DNA from: an uncultured bacterium
Lineage (GTDB): Bacteria > Bacillota > Clostridia > Lachnospirales > Lachnospiraceae
Direction of reading: 5' to 3'
NCBI GenBank assembly: GCA_947063875.1
Contig: CAMSTY010000007.1
Span: forward strand, 20,585-84,584
Length of the DNA stretch: 64,000 bases
Both the position numbers and the translations under genes were made by a program. Below are positions 51,651 through 59,969 of the stretch, piece after piece (the stretch's first letter is position 1; every line of letters starts with the position of its first letter). Below the pieces are notes generated by a model, which ran no database searches, had not been told where the DNA came from, and was given only the letters and a program-made list of their open reading frames with translations.

Positions 51651-53000
51651 TTAACCGATTCCTCCATATAATATCCCCAGGATAAATACGAATACTGCCA
51701 GCGGGACATAGATATATTTTCCGATGGTGCAGAACCACGTGCCGAGCGGTTGTCCGCGACCGGTGGACAGTTCTTCTCCGATTTCTTTCCAGCCCAGGAT
51801 ATAATAGATGGAGAAGGCGCCCAGCAGCGCGCCGAAAGGCACCACGAGAATGGTAACAAAATCCATCCAGGCGCCGACCCGGTTTCCATCCTCGATAAAA
51901 ATCCCGACGGCAAGGGCGATGATTCCGCACACAGCGGCCATGGCGGAATGTGGCATGCCAAAGCGGGTCTGCCAGGATTCACATACAGCCTCAAACATAT
52001 TGATGAGGCTGGTAATACCGGCAAAGGCTACGGAGACAAAGAAAAACACGGCGAATATATTTCCCAGGGGCATTTTGGCAAATACCTGCGGCAGTGTGAT
52101 AAACATCAGCGGAGGCCCGCTGGCTGGTTCGATGCCAAAGGCAAATACGGCCGGCATAATGGCGAGGGCGGCAAGCATGGCAGCCAGGGTGTCAAATATG
52201 GCGGTATTGACGGAGGCTTTGGTGATATCCTCATCCTTGCCCAGGTAGGAGCCATAGACAATCATGCCCGAGCCGGTGATGGACAGAGAGAAAAAAGCCT
52301 GTCCCATAGCCATCACCCAGGTATCTGCCTGCAAGAGGTATTCCCATTTGGGAATGAACAAAAAGCGGTATCCATCGCCGGAGCCATCCAGAAAGAATAC
52401 CCGTACGGCCAGGACGATGAAGAGGCAAAAAAAGGCGGGCATCAGGATCTTGTTGACCTTTTCGATCCCTTTTGTAGCGCCTGTGATCAGCAGGGTGCAG
52501 GCGAGAAAGATCATCAGGGCATGGCAGGGAATATTGCCAAAAGCAGAGGAGATCCCTGCAAAAAAAGTCCCCGGTTCTACGGAAAATAAAGAGCCGGTAA
52601 GGCTGGCGCCGAGCGCACGCAGCACCCAGCCCAAAATTACGGAGTAGCCGATGGCGATCCCCAAAGAGCCAAGCAGAGGAATCCATCCCAGCAGATATCC
52701 GATTTTCCCTTTTTTGATTCTGTTCCAGCAATATTCATAGGAACCAAGCGTTCCCGTGCCAGCCCGCCGTCCGATGGCAAATTCTGCCGAAAGTCCTACC
52801 AGGCCAAACAGGGCGATAAAGAAAAAATAGGGGATTAGAAAAGCGGCGCCGCCGTATTGCCCCAGGCGGTAAGGGAACAGCCAGATGTTGCCCATACCTA
52901 CCGCAGACCCTACGCAGGCCAGAACAAAGCCGAAAGAATTCTGAAAGCCGCCATTTTGGTGATGCGTCTGGGAGGATGAAGCTCTTTTGTTCATTTTCAT
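51651..53000 (-). CDS. Sodium-dependent transporter, NSS/SNF family
   Basis: FVLACVGSAVGMGNIWLFPYRLGQYGGAAFLIPYF. Confidence 0.94.
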   Translation of the reverse strand: MKMNKRASSSQTHHQNGGFQNSFGFVLACVGSAVGMGNIWLFPYRLGQYGGAAFLIPYFFFIALFGLVGLSAEFAIGRRAGTGTLGSYEYCWNRIKKGKIGYLLGWIPLLGSLGIAIGYSVILGWVLRALGASLTGSLFSVEPGTFFAGISSAFGNIPCHALMIFLACTLLITGATKGIEKVNKILMPAFFCLFIVLAVRVFFLDGSGDGYRFLFIPKWEYLLQADTWVMAMGQAFFSLSITGSGMIVYGSYLGKDEDITKASVNTAIFDTLAAMLAALAIMPAVFAFGIEPASGPPLMFITLPQVFAKMPLGNIFAVFFFVSVAFAGITSLINMFEAVCESWQTRFGMPHSAMAAVCGIIALAVGIFIEDGNRVGAWMDFVTILVVPFGALLGAFSIYYILGWKEIGEELSTGRGQPLGTWFCTIGKYIYVPLAVFVFILGILYGGIG

Positions 53001-53118
53001 GGTAAAATCCTTTCTTTTGCGCTTGAAAATCCAATGTATTTACTATATACTATGAATTAGTATTTGTAAAACTAATAATTTTAATAAGAAGGATTGAAAA
53101 ATTCAATGACAGGTGACG

Positions 53119-54051
53119 ATGGATATCAAAAATCTTGAAACATTCATACAGGTGGCGGAACTTTCCAGCTTTACCAAGGCGGCGGAAAAGTCCGGATATT
53201 CTCAGCCGACTGTGTCGTTTCAGATCCGGCAGCTGGAAAAAAGCCTGGGGATTTTGCTTTTTGAACGGGTCAACCATACGGTATCGCTGACGGCAAAGGG
53301 GAGAGAGGTGCTTGCCTATGCCCATCAGGTCCGCAGGCTGACCAAGGAATTGGAAAAACGGCTGCACAGGGAGCAGGAGGCCGTAAGCGGCTATGTCCGC
53401 ATAGCCATGGCCGATTCGCTTTGCAGCTGGCTGTTAAAAGACGGATTTTCGGACTTCCGGACCCGTTATCCGGGAATCACCATGAAGATTATTTCAGCCA
53501 GCACGGAAGAGATGTTCCGGCTGCTGAATCAGAATGAGGTCGATCTGGTCTATACCCTGGACAGCCATATTTACAACAGGACTTACCGGATTGCCAGCGA
53601 GGAGAAGGTCACGGCCCATTTTGTGGCGGCTGCGGGATATTTTTCCGGAAAGGGCCGGGGACCGGGGGGACAGGAACCGCTTTCTTTGGAAGTCCTGGCC
53701 GGACTGCCTTTTTTGCTTACGGAAAAAGGGATGAGTTACCGCAGGCTGATGGATGAAAAGCTGGCTTCCTTGTCCATGGAACTGCGGCCGGTCCTGGAGA
53801 CGGGAAATGCGGATTTGATCTGCCAGCTGGTAGCCCAGGGGATGGGGATCTCCTTTCTTCCGGATTATGTGACAAAAGAGGCGGTGGAGTCAGGCCGGAT
53901 CTGTTATCTATGTGTAGAGGGTTTTGAGATGGAACTTTGGCGGCAGCTTCTCTACCACCATGACAAATGGGTTTCACCGCCCATGCAGGCGGTGATGGCG
54001 TACTTATCGAATAAGCCGGAGGCAGATACAAAGAGTAACGTCCGGAAGTAA
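53119..54051 (+). CDS. LysR-family transcriptional regulator
   Basis: MDIKNLETFIQVAELSSFTKAAEKSGYSQPTVSFQIRQLEKSLGILLFER. Confidence 0.94.
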   Translation: MDIKNLETFIQVAELSSFTKAAEKSGYSQPTVSFQIRQLEKSLGILLFERVNHTVSLTAKGREVLAYAHQVRRLTKELEKRLHREQEAVSGYVRIAMADSLCSWLLKDGFSDFRTRYPGITMKIISASTEEMFRLLNQNEVDLVYTLDSHIYNRTYRIASEEKVTAHFVAAAGYFSGKGRGPGGQEPLSLEVLAGLPFLLTEKGMSYRRLMDEKLASLSMELRPVLETGNADLICQLVAQGMGISFLPDYVTKEAVESGRICYLCVEGFEMELWRQLLYHHDKWVSPPMQAVMAYLSNKPEADTKSNVRK

Positions 54052-54064
54052 GCAGAAAAAAAAC

Positions 54065-54093
54065 TTGACAAACGGGAATTGTTGGCGTAAAAT
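54065..54093 (+). promoter_or_regulatory. Promoter of the metNIQ leader
   Basis: TTGACA - 17 bp - TAAAAT. Confidence 0.88.
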
Positions 54094-54138
54094 ACGCCCA
54101 TAGAAAGATTCATACTTTCACAAGGATGGAGAAGCGCT

Positions 54139-54237
54139 ATGAAGAACCGGACAAACCTGCAGATGGATATGGCTATGATGAGCGGCATGATGATGGGCAT
54201 GTGCCGCATGTTCGTATGCTCAAAAAACCAGAGATAA
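54139..54237 (+). CDS. Putative methionine leader peptide, 32 aa with 10 Met
   Basis: SD AGGATGGAG then ATG; MKNRTNLQMDMAMMSGMMMGMCRMFVCSKNQR; below the ORF-track length cutoff. Confidence 0.85.
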   Translation: MKNRTNLQMDMAMMSGMMMGMCRMFVCSKNQR

Positions 54238-54321
54238 CTGCATGGATTGTGAGAAGAATTGGATAATTCCGGTGAAAAAGCAGCGGATATCGGATCGCAA
54301 ACCTGTGCAGGGTTTGCGGTC
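54151..54321 (+). promoter_or_regulatory. Putative transcription attenuator: region 1 54151-54162, region 2 54238-54252, region 3 54295-54310, region 4 54311-54321
   Basis: Hand-drawn mutually exclusive helices 1:2, 2:3 and 3:4. Confidence 0.75.
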
Positions 54322-54331
54322 TTTTTGTTTT
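54293..54331 (+). terminator. Intrinsic terminator inside the metN leader
   Basis: GATCGCAAACC (TGTGCAG) GGTTTGCGGTC + TTTTTGTTTT. Confidence 0.92.
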
Positions 54332-54419
54332 ACGGAAGATCTGGCACAGGGAACAGGGCGTGGCCGCGCGTTTTGCCGGATTGTCCGACAGAAAATAACG
54401 GAAGAGAGTAGGTAAGGCT

Positions 54420-55439
54420 ATGGCGTTGGAAGAACCGATTATCAGCCTGCGGAATGTGGGCAAGGAATTTAAGACAGCCAATGGTCCGGTGGTTGCGCTG
54501 GATGACATTAATCTTGACATCCGCCGGGGGGAGATTTTTGGAATCATAGGTCTTTCCGGTGCGGGAAAGAGCACTCTGGTGCGCTGCATTAACATGCTGG
54601 AGACACCGACTTTTGGCCAGGTGATTTTTGAGGGTGAGAACCTGGCGGCCCAGAACGACAAGCAGAAGAGGATGGCCAGACGTTCTATGGGGATGATTTT
54701 TCAGCAGTTCAATCTGCTGGCGCAGAGAAACGTGCTGAAAAACGTGTGTTTCCCTTTGGAGATTGCAGGGGCGCCAAAGCAGGAAGGCAGGAAACGGGCC
54801 ATGGAACTTCTGGAACTGGTAGGACTGGCAGACCGGGCGGGGGCCTATCCGGCGCAGCTGTCCGGCGGGCAGAAACAGAGGGTGGCGATCGCCAGGGCGC
54901 TGGCGACCAATCCTAAGGTGATTCTCTGCGACGAAGCTACCAGTGCCTTAGACCCCAACACGACCAAATCCATCCTTGCTCTGCTAAAGGAGATTAATCA
55001 GACCATGGGAGTGACGGTGATTGTCATTACTCATGAAATGGCAGTGATTGAGGCGATCTGTGACCGGGTGGCGATTATCGACCAGAGCCATATTGCGGAG
55101 ATCGGGACGGTATCCGAGATCTTTTCGGAGCCGAAGTCAAAGATCGGACGGCAATTGATTCTGGGAGATGCGGTGAATCAGGTGAAGTTCAGCGATACCC
55201 GGCAGCTGCGGATTATTTTTGACGGAAGAGAGTCCACGGAGCCTGTGATTTCCAATCTGGTGCTGGCCTGCAAGGTTCCGGTGAATATCATGTATGCGGC
55301 GACGAAAGATATCCAGGGAACTGCCATGGGGCAGATGATTATTCAGCTGCCGGAGGAGGAATCAGATGCCAACCGTGTGATCAATTATCTGAACAGTATT
55401 CATGTGCCTTATGAGGAGGTGAGCAGACATGACGTTTGA
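54420..55439 (+). CDS. metN: Methionine ABC transporter ATP-binding protein
   Basis: GLSGAGKSTLVRCINMLE, LSGGQKQRVAIARALATNPK, C-terminal NIL-like domain. Confidence 0.94.
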   Translation: MALEEPIISLRNVGKEFKTANGPVVALDDINLDIRRGEIFGIIGLSGAGKSTLVRCINMLETPTFGQVIFEGENLAAQNDKQKRMARRSMGMIFQQFNLLAQRNVLKNVCFPLEIAGAPKQEGRKRAMELLELVGLADRAGAYPAQLSGGQKQRVAIARALATNPKVILCDEATSALDPNTTKSILALLKEINQTMGVTVIVITHEMAVIEAICDRVAIIDQSHIAEIGTVSEIFSEPKSKIGRQLILGDAVNQVKFSDTRQLRIIFDGRESTEPVISNLVLACKVPVNIMYAATKDIQGTAMGQMIIQLPEEESDANRVINYLNSIHVPYEEVSRHDV

Positions 55440-56094
55440 TCCAACGACGATTTCCATGTTAAAGACAGCGATCTGGGAGACTTTTTATATGGTGGCCCTT
55501 TCTTCCCTGCTGGCCTATGTGATCGGGCTGCCGCTGGGGATTGTGCTGGTGGTAACGGACGATGACGGGATTTATCCGATTCCCTGGCTGCAGAAAATTC
55601 TGGGACTGGCGATTAACCTGCTGCGGTCGGTTCCGTTTCTGATTCTTTTGTTTATCGTGCTTCCGCTTTCTAAGATTGTGATCGGCACCAGAATCGGCTC
55701 GCCGGCGATTGTGATCCCGCTGACGATCGCAGCGGCTCCCTATATAGCCCGGGTGGTGGAATCCTCGTTTAGGGAGATCGATGCCGGGGTGATCGAGGCT
55801 GCCAAGTCCATGGGGGCGTCTACCTGGCAGATTATCTGGAAGGTATTGCTGCCGGAGTCGAGGCCGTCCCTGCTTTTGGGAGCGGCGCTGGCTGTGACGA
55901 CGATCCTCAGCTATTCAGCCATGGCAGGTTTTACCGGCGGCGGCGGATTGGGGGCGGTGGCGATCAACTATGGTTATTACCGGTATGAACCGGGACTGAT
56001 GTGGATTGCCGTCGTTTTGCTGGTGGTGATGGTACAGATTATTCAGGAGATCGGGACACAGCTTTCCAAGAAGGGAGATAAGAGAATCCGGTGA
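55429..56094 (+). CDS. metI: Methionine ABC transporter permease
   Basis: LRSVPFLILL, EAAKSMGASTWQIIWKVLLPES. Confidence 0.94.
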   Translation: MTFDPTTISMLKTAIWETFYMVALSSLLAYVIGLPLGIVLVVTDDDGIYPIPWLQKILGLAINLLRSVPFLILLFIVLPLSKIVIGTRIGSPAIVIPLTIAAAPYIARVVESSFREIDAGVIEAAKSMGASTWQIIWKVLLPESRPSLLLGAALAVTTILSYSAMAGFTGGGGLGAVAINYGYYRYEPGLMWIAVVLLVVMVQIIQEIGTQLSKKGDKRIR

Positions 56095-56181
56095 TGCCGG
56101 TTTTCTTAAGACGAGGATTTAGCAGCCATAGGCTGTTGGCGAATTGCCATATAAATCAATAAAAAATGAGGAGGAATCATT

Positions 56182-57111
56182 ATGAAAAAATCAATCGGTA
56201 TCTTGGCGGCAACGGTGTTTGCGGCAGCGGCGCTGACGGCCTGCGGCGGAAACTCCCAGCAGTCCACGACGGCGGCAGAAAGCACAGCGGCGGAAGGCGC
56301 AGAGGCGGAAAACACAGAGGCGGAAAACACAGAGGCGCAGGCTGAAAAAGAGGAAGAGGAAACCGCGGCGGCCGCCGGTGAACTGCAGAAAATCACAGTG
56401 GGGGCAAGTCCGGCGCCTCATGCAGAGATTCTGCGGGCGGCCAAGGATGTGCTGGCGCAGAAAGGCTATGAGTTGGAGATTTTGGAATATGTGGATTATA
56501 TCCAGCCGAATCTTGCACTGGAATCCGAGGATCTGGATGCCAATTATTTCCAGCATCTGCCTTATCTCGAGTCCTTTAATGAGGAGAACGGAACGAAGCT
56601 GGTGTCGGCGGCATCGATTCACTATGAGCCGTTTGGGATTTATGCGGGTAAGGCTTCTTCGCTGGAAGAACTGGCAGACGGCGCTACGGTTGCCGTTCCC
56701 AATGATACCAGCAACGAGGCAAGGGCCTTGCTGCTTCTGGAGGCTCAGGGCCTGATCAAGCTGAAGGAGGGAGCGGATCTGACCGTAACCAAGAACGATA
56801 TCGTGGAGAATCCCAAAAATCTGAACCTGTATGAAGTGGAGGCTGCTCAGATCCCGCGTGTGGTGGAGGATGTGGATATCGCAGTAATCAATGGAAACTA
56901 TGCCATTGAGGCAGGTTTTAAGGTGTCTGAGGCACTGGCAGTGGAAGATTCCGAGTCGATTGCGGCTACCACCTATGGCAATGTGATTGCTGTCAGAGAG
57001 GGTCATGAGAATGATGAAAATATTGCCGCACTGGTAGAGGCGCTGACCAGCGATGAGGTGAAGGCTTATATTGAGAGCACCTATGAAGGAGCGGTAGTGC
57101 CGCTGTTTTAA
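56182..57111 (+). CDS. metQ: Methionine-binding lipoprotein
   Basis: Lipobox LTACGG; KITVGASPAPHAEILRAAKDVLAQKGYELEILEYVDYIQPN. Confidence 0.95.
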   Translation: MKKSIGILAATVFAAAALTACGGNSQQSTTAAESTAAEGAEAENTEAENTEAQAEKEEEETAAAAGELQKITVGASPAPHAEILRAAKDVLAQKGYELEILEYVDYIQPNLALESEDLDANYFQHLPYLESFNEENGTKLVSAASIHYEPFGIYAGKASSLEELADGATVAVPNDTSNEARALLLLEAQGLIKLKEGADLTVTKNDIVENPKNLNLYEVEAAQIPRVVEDVDIAVINGNYAIEAGFKVSEALAVEDSESIAATTYGNVIAVREGHENDENIAALVEALTSDEVKAYIESTYEGAVVPLF

Positions 57112-57140
57112 ATGAGTCATCCATAAGCGAAACGCACGTA

Positions 57141-57200
57141 ATGGAAGAAACGGATGGCGCAGATTCCCCGTTCGGAGTCTGTGCCATCCGTTTCTTCCAT
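57141..57200. repeat. Inverted repeat after metQ (23-bp arms, one G-T)
   Basis: ATGGAAGAAACGGATGGCGCAGA / TCTGTGCCATCCGTTTCTTCCAT. Confidence 0.85.
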
Positions 57201-57311
57201 CACTGGCCGAACTGGCCGCTGACTGATTTTGCGCCTGGATATTGCGGCCGGGAAGACAGCGGGAACAAACCGGCAGGATTGAGCATAAGATACAGGGAGG
57301 GGAGTGAGTTT

Positions 57312-57577
57312 GTGCGTATATATGATTTAAAAAAAAAGAAGTGATTAACATTTGTGACTGCAAGCGCCTGGGGTTTGTGGGGGATGTAGAGTTTGACGAA
57401 CATAACGGGTGCATTACGCATCTGATCATTCCCGGACCGGGATGCCTGTGTGGAATATTTGGCCGGGAAAAGGAATATGTCATTCCGTTTTGTGACGTGA
57501 AACAGATCGGGGATGACATCATACTGGTGGAGGTAAAGACATTAAAAGATGCCGAGAAAACCTGTAAAAGCGGATAA
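57312..57577 (+). CDS. YlmC/YmxH family (PRC-barrel) sporulation-associated protein, reading frame broken at an A9 tract
   Basis: GTG CGT ATA TAT GAT TTA then A9; MRIYDLKKK in one frame and VINICDCKRLGFVGDVEFDEHNGCI in another. Confidence 0.75.
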
Positions 57578-57650
57578 GACGGCAATATTTCATGAAACAG
57601 AGCCTGCTTTTGCCGCCAATCCCCTTTCTAAAAAACACCAGATGTGGTAT

Positions 57651-57860
57651 AATAGGAACACTTAGCGAGGTATTTCACGAGCTTAGTGTGAGTAATACCT
57701 GACCACTTAGCGAATGGGAGCCGGAGGCGAAGCATGAGGTTAGTGGGCATGGTGTAATAGGAACACTTAGCGAGGTATTTCACGAGCTTAGTGTGAGTAA
57801 TACCTGACCACTTAGCGAATGGGAGCCGGAGGCGAAGCATGAGGTTAGTGGGCATGGTGT
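57651..57860 (+). repeat. Exact tandem duplication, 2 x 105 bp
   Basis: 57651-57755 and 57756-57860 are identical by eye. Confidence 0.95.
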
Positions 57861-57877
57861 CATGAGGGAGGTTATCC

Positions 57878-59941
57878 ATGTCCGAAAAGGAGAGTATTAT
57901 GAATGCTTCATTCAAATCCAGCCGGACAGTTTTCCTGGGAACAGTTCTGGCTGCAGTGATCGCGGCGGGCGGCTGTGCCGGACCCTCCACCAGAGTTCTC
58001 CCAAGAGAGAGTCCGCAGCAGATAAAGGAGCAGGAAGAGGTACCGGTCTTAGAGGAGGGGAATCCCTTCTATCTGCAGGAAGAAGTAGAGACTCTGGCCG
58101 TATCTGCGCGCGCGGCAGGCAGCGGGGAGGAGAGGGAGGCGGTTCGCTATATCCAGCAGCTTCTGGAGGACTACGGATATGAAGTAGAACTGCAGAGGTT
58201 TACATATCAGACGGCTCTTGGGGAGGACAAGATTCTGGGAACCAATGTGGTGGCAGTGCGGCAGACGGCCAGCCCGTTATCTGATATCCTGATTGTGGGA
58301 GCCCACCACGATACGTTTTCCTATAGTCCGGGGGCAGGCGATAGCGCTGCCGGCGTCGCTGCCCTCCTGGAGACGGCACGCCTTTTGTCCCGGATGCCCA
58401 GCGATACGGAACTTCGGTTTGTCAGTTTTTCCGGCTATATGGATGAGCAGGCCGGGTGCCAGCATTATGTGGCTTCCCTGACGGAGCAGGAACGCCAGCG
58501 TGTGGTCGGGGCAGTTCAGCTGGATGATCTGGCATGCAGCCTGGACAGCGGAATCATACTGGGAACCGAGGACGGCGCCCCGACCCTGCTGGGGGATTTT
58601 CTGCGCGATGCCGGTCAGGAATTGCTGCAGGAAAACTGGTTTTACGAGCGGAAGGAAGGAGGCGGACATTGCCGGTTTGTCCACGGCAGGATTCCGGCAG
58701 TGGCAGTGAGCCAGCGCAACCAGACTTATGAGAATGCTTCCCGCTTTGACAGGCCGGAGACCGTGGATATCGAAAGGCTGACCCAGGTGGTGAATGTATT
58801 GAGCCGTGCCATATCGGATATCATGAGTTATGAGACTCCCTCCATGATCGCAAAATCCCGCCATTACAATAATCTGCGGGACGAGGCCGCCGTACAGTAT
58901 GTCGGCATGCCGATACCTTTTGGCGAGGATTGTGTCCAGACAGAGCATCGCCTGGGAGTACCCGGAAAGCTGTTTGCGGAGAACGTGGACTATGAGGGCA
59001 GACCGATTCAGGTATATCAGTATCCGGTAAAATGGTTCGGAGTCGATCAGACGCTGCTGACCAATTGCTATTATACCGACGGGCAGCTGACCAGCATCGC
59101 TGTGGACGGGGACGGCGCCGGGGTGGGTTTTGAGGAGATGCGGGGGCGGCTGATCCTGACATATGGACAACCCATGCAGCGGGAGGAGGGACCGGCGGGG
59201 CTGGACTATCTCTGGCAGGACTCGGTAAGCCGTACTATAGTTTCCTTTGCCCAGGCAGGAGACGGCTATCATTTGGAACTTCAGCCGTTTGAAGCCGGAT
59301 ACCTGGATCTGGACAGCTACGAAATCATCCCGGCGACGAATCAGAACCTTCCGTTTGGACTGGGACACAGGCTGAGGGAAGATTCAGGGGCACAAGACCC
59401 CAGGGTCAATGTGCTGCTGTCTAAGGTGAGGCAGCTTCTGCCAATCGGGGATGGTTTTTCCCTTGCACGGGTGGATATCTATACGGATGGCATCGGAGGG
59501 ACCAGGGAACTTCTGGAAACGATTCCGCCAGAAACCGATGACGTGCCAGAGGAGGAAATTTTGCCGGTATTTGTCTGGAAGCTGGATCTGGAAGATGCGC
59601 TTTGGGCAGATGGAAAGTGGAAAAATGAGACGGACTTTGTGCGCCGGATTCTGCTGCTTTACGGGCAGACGCTCAAAGAGACGAAACACTATCACGATGC
59701 TTTTTTGCAGGCCTTTCCGGACAGGGAGGATTTGCCGGAACGGGTGATGCTGGGGGTCAAGCCGGGGGATGGTTTTGAGCAGCTGCCTGATCTTCCGGAG
59801 AGTTTTTTATGGTTTGTATTGACAGATCAGCCAGAGGAGGCGGACGGTGAATGGGGTGCGCGCATTCGATTCTTTTATCAATATGAAGAATTGGCCGCAT
59901 ACCGGACGCAGATACGGAACAACCTTAAGATAGATCGTTAA
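57878..59941 (+). CDS. M28-family metallopeptidase, putative lipoprotein
   Basis: Lipobox AAGGC; VGAHHDTFSYSPGAGDSAAGVAALLETARLL. Confidence 0.85.
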   Translation: MSEKESIMNASFKSSRTVFLGTVLAAVIAAGGCAGPSTRVLPRESPQQIKEQEEVPVLEEGNPFYLQEEVETLAVSARAAGSGEEREAVRYIQQLLEDYGYEVELQRFTYQTALGEDKILGTNVVAVRQTASPLSDILIVGAHHDTFSYSPGAGDSAAGVAALLETARLLSRMPSDTELRFVSFSGYMDEQAGCQHYVASLTEQERQRVVGAVQLDDLACSLDSGIILGTEDGAPTLLGDFLRDAGQELLQENWFYERKEGGGHCRFVHGRIPAVAVSQRNQTYENASRFDRPETVDIERLTQVVNVLSRAISDIMSYETPSMIAKSRHYNNLRDEAAVQYVGMPIPFGEDCVQTEHRLGVPGKLFAENVDYEGRPIQVYQYPVKWFGVDQTLLTNCYYTDGQLTSIAVDGDGAGVGFEEMRGRLILTYGQPMQREEGPAGLDYLWQDSVSRTIVSFAQAGDGYHLELQPFEAGYLDLDSYEIIPATNQNLPFGLGHRLREDSGAQDPRVNVLLSKVRQLLPIGDGFSLARVDIYTDGIGGTRELLETIPPETDDVPEEEILPVFVWKLDLEDALWADGKWKNETDFVRRILLLYGQTLKETKHYHDAFLQAFPDREDLPERVMLGVKPGDGFEQLPDLPESFLWFVLTDQPEEADGEWGARIRFFYQYEELAAYRTQIRNNLKIDR

Positions 59942-59969
59942 AAGAAAGTGAATCTGGAGGAAAAAAGGG

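Noticed and set aside
54052-54419. S-box (SAM-I) riboswitch or Met T-box upstream of metN
   Set aside because: No T-box core sequence or S-box motifs recognised; the leader is better explained by the Met-codon ORF and attenuator helices. An Infernal scan is needed to confirm absence.
56191-57585. 464-aa minus-strand ORF
   Set aside because: Antisense to metQ, low-complexity cysteine/arginine-rich shadow frame.
57651-57860. CRISPR array
   Set aside because: Only two contiguous units of 105 bp, no variable spacers, no cas genes.
57628-57990. 120-aa minus-strand ORF with an internally repeated peptide (MPTNLMLRLRLPFAKWSGITHTKLVKYLAKCSYYT x2)
   Set aside because: The repetition is explained by the 2 x 105-bp DNA tandem repeat (105 is divisible by 3); no RBS or homology recognised.
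58277-59368. 363-aa minus-strand ORF
   Set aside because: Antisense to the M28 peptidase; no domain signature.
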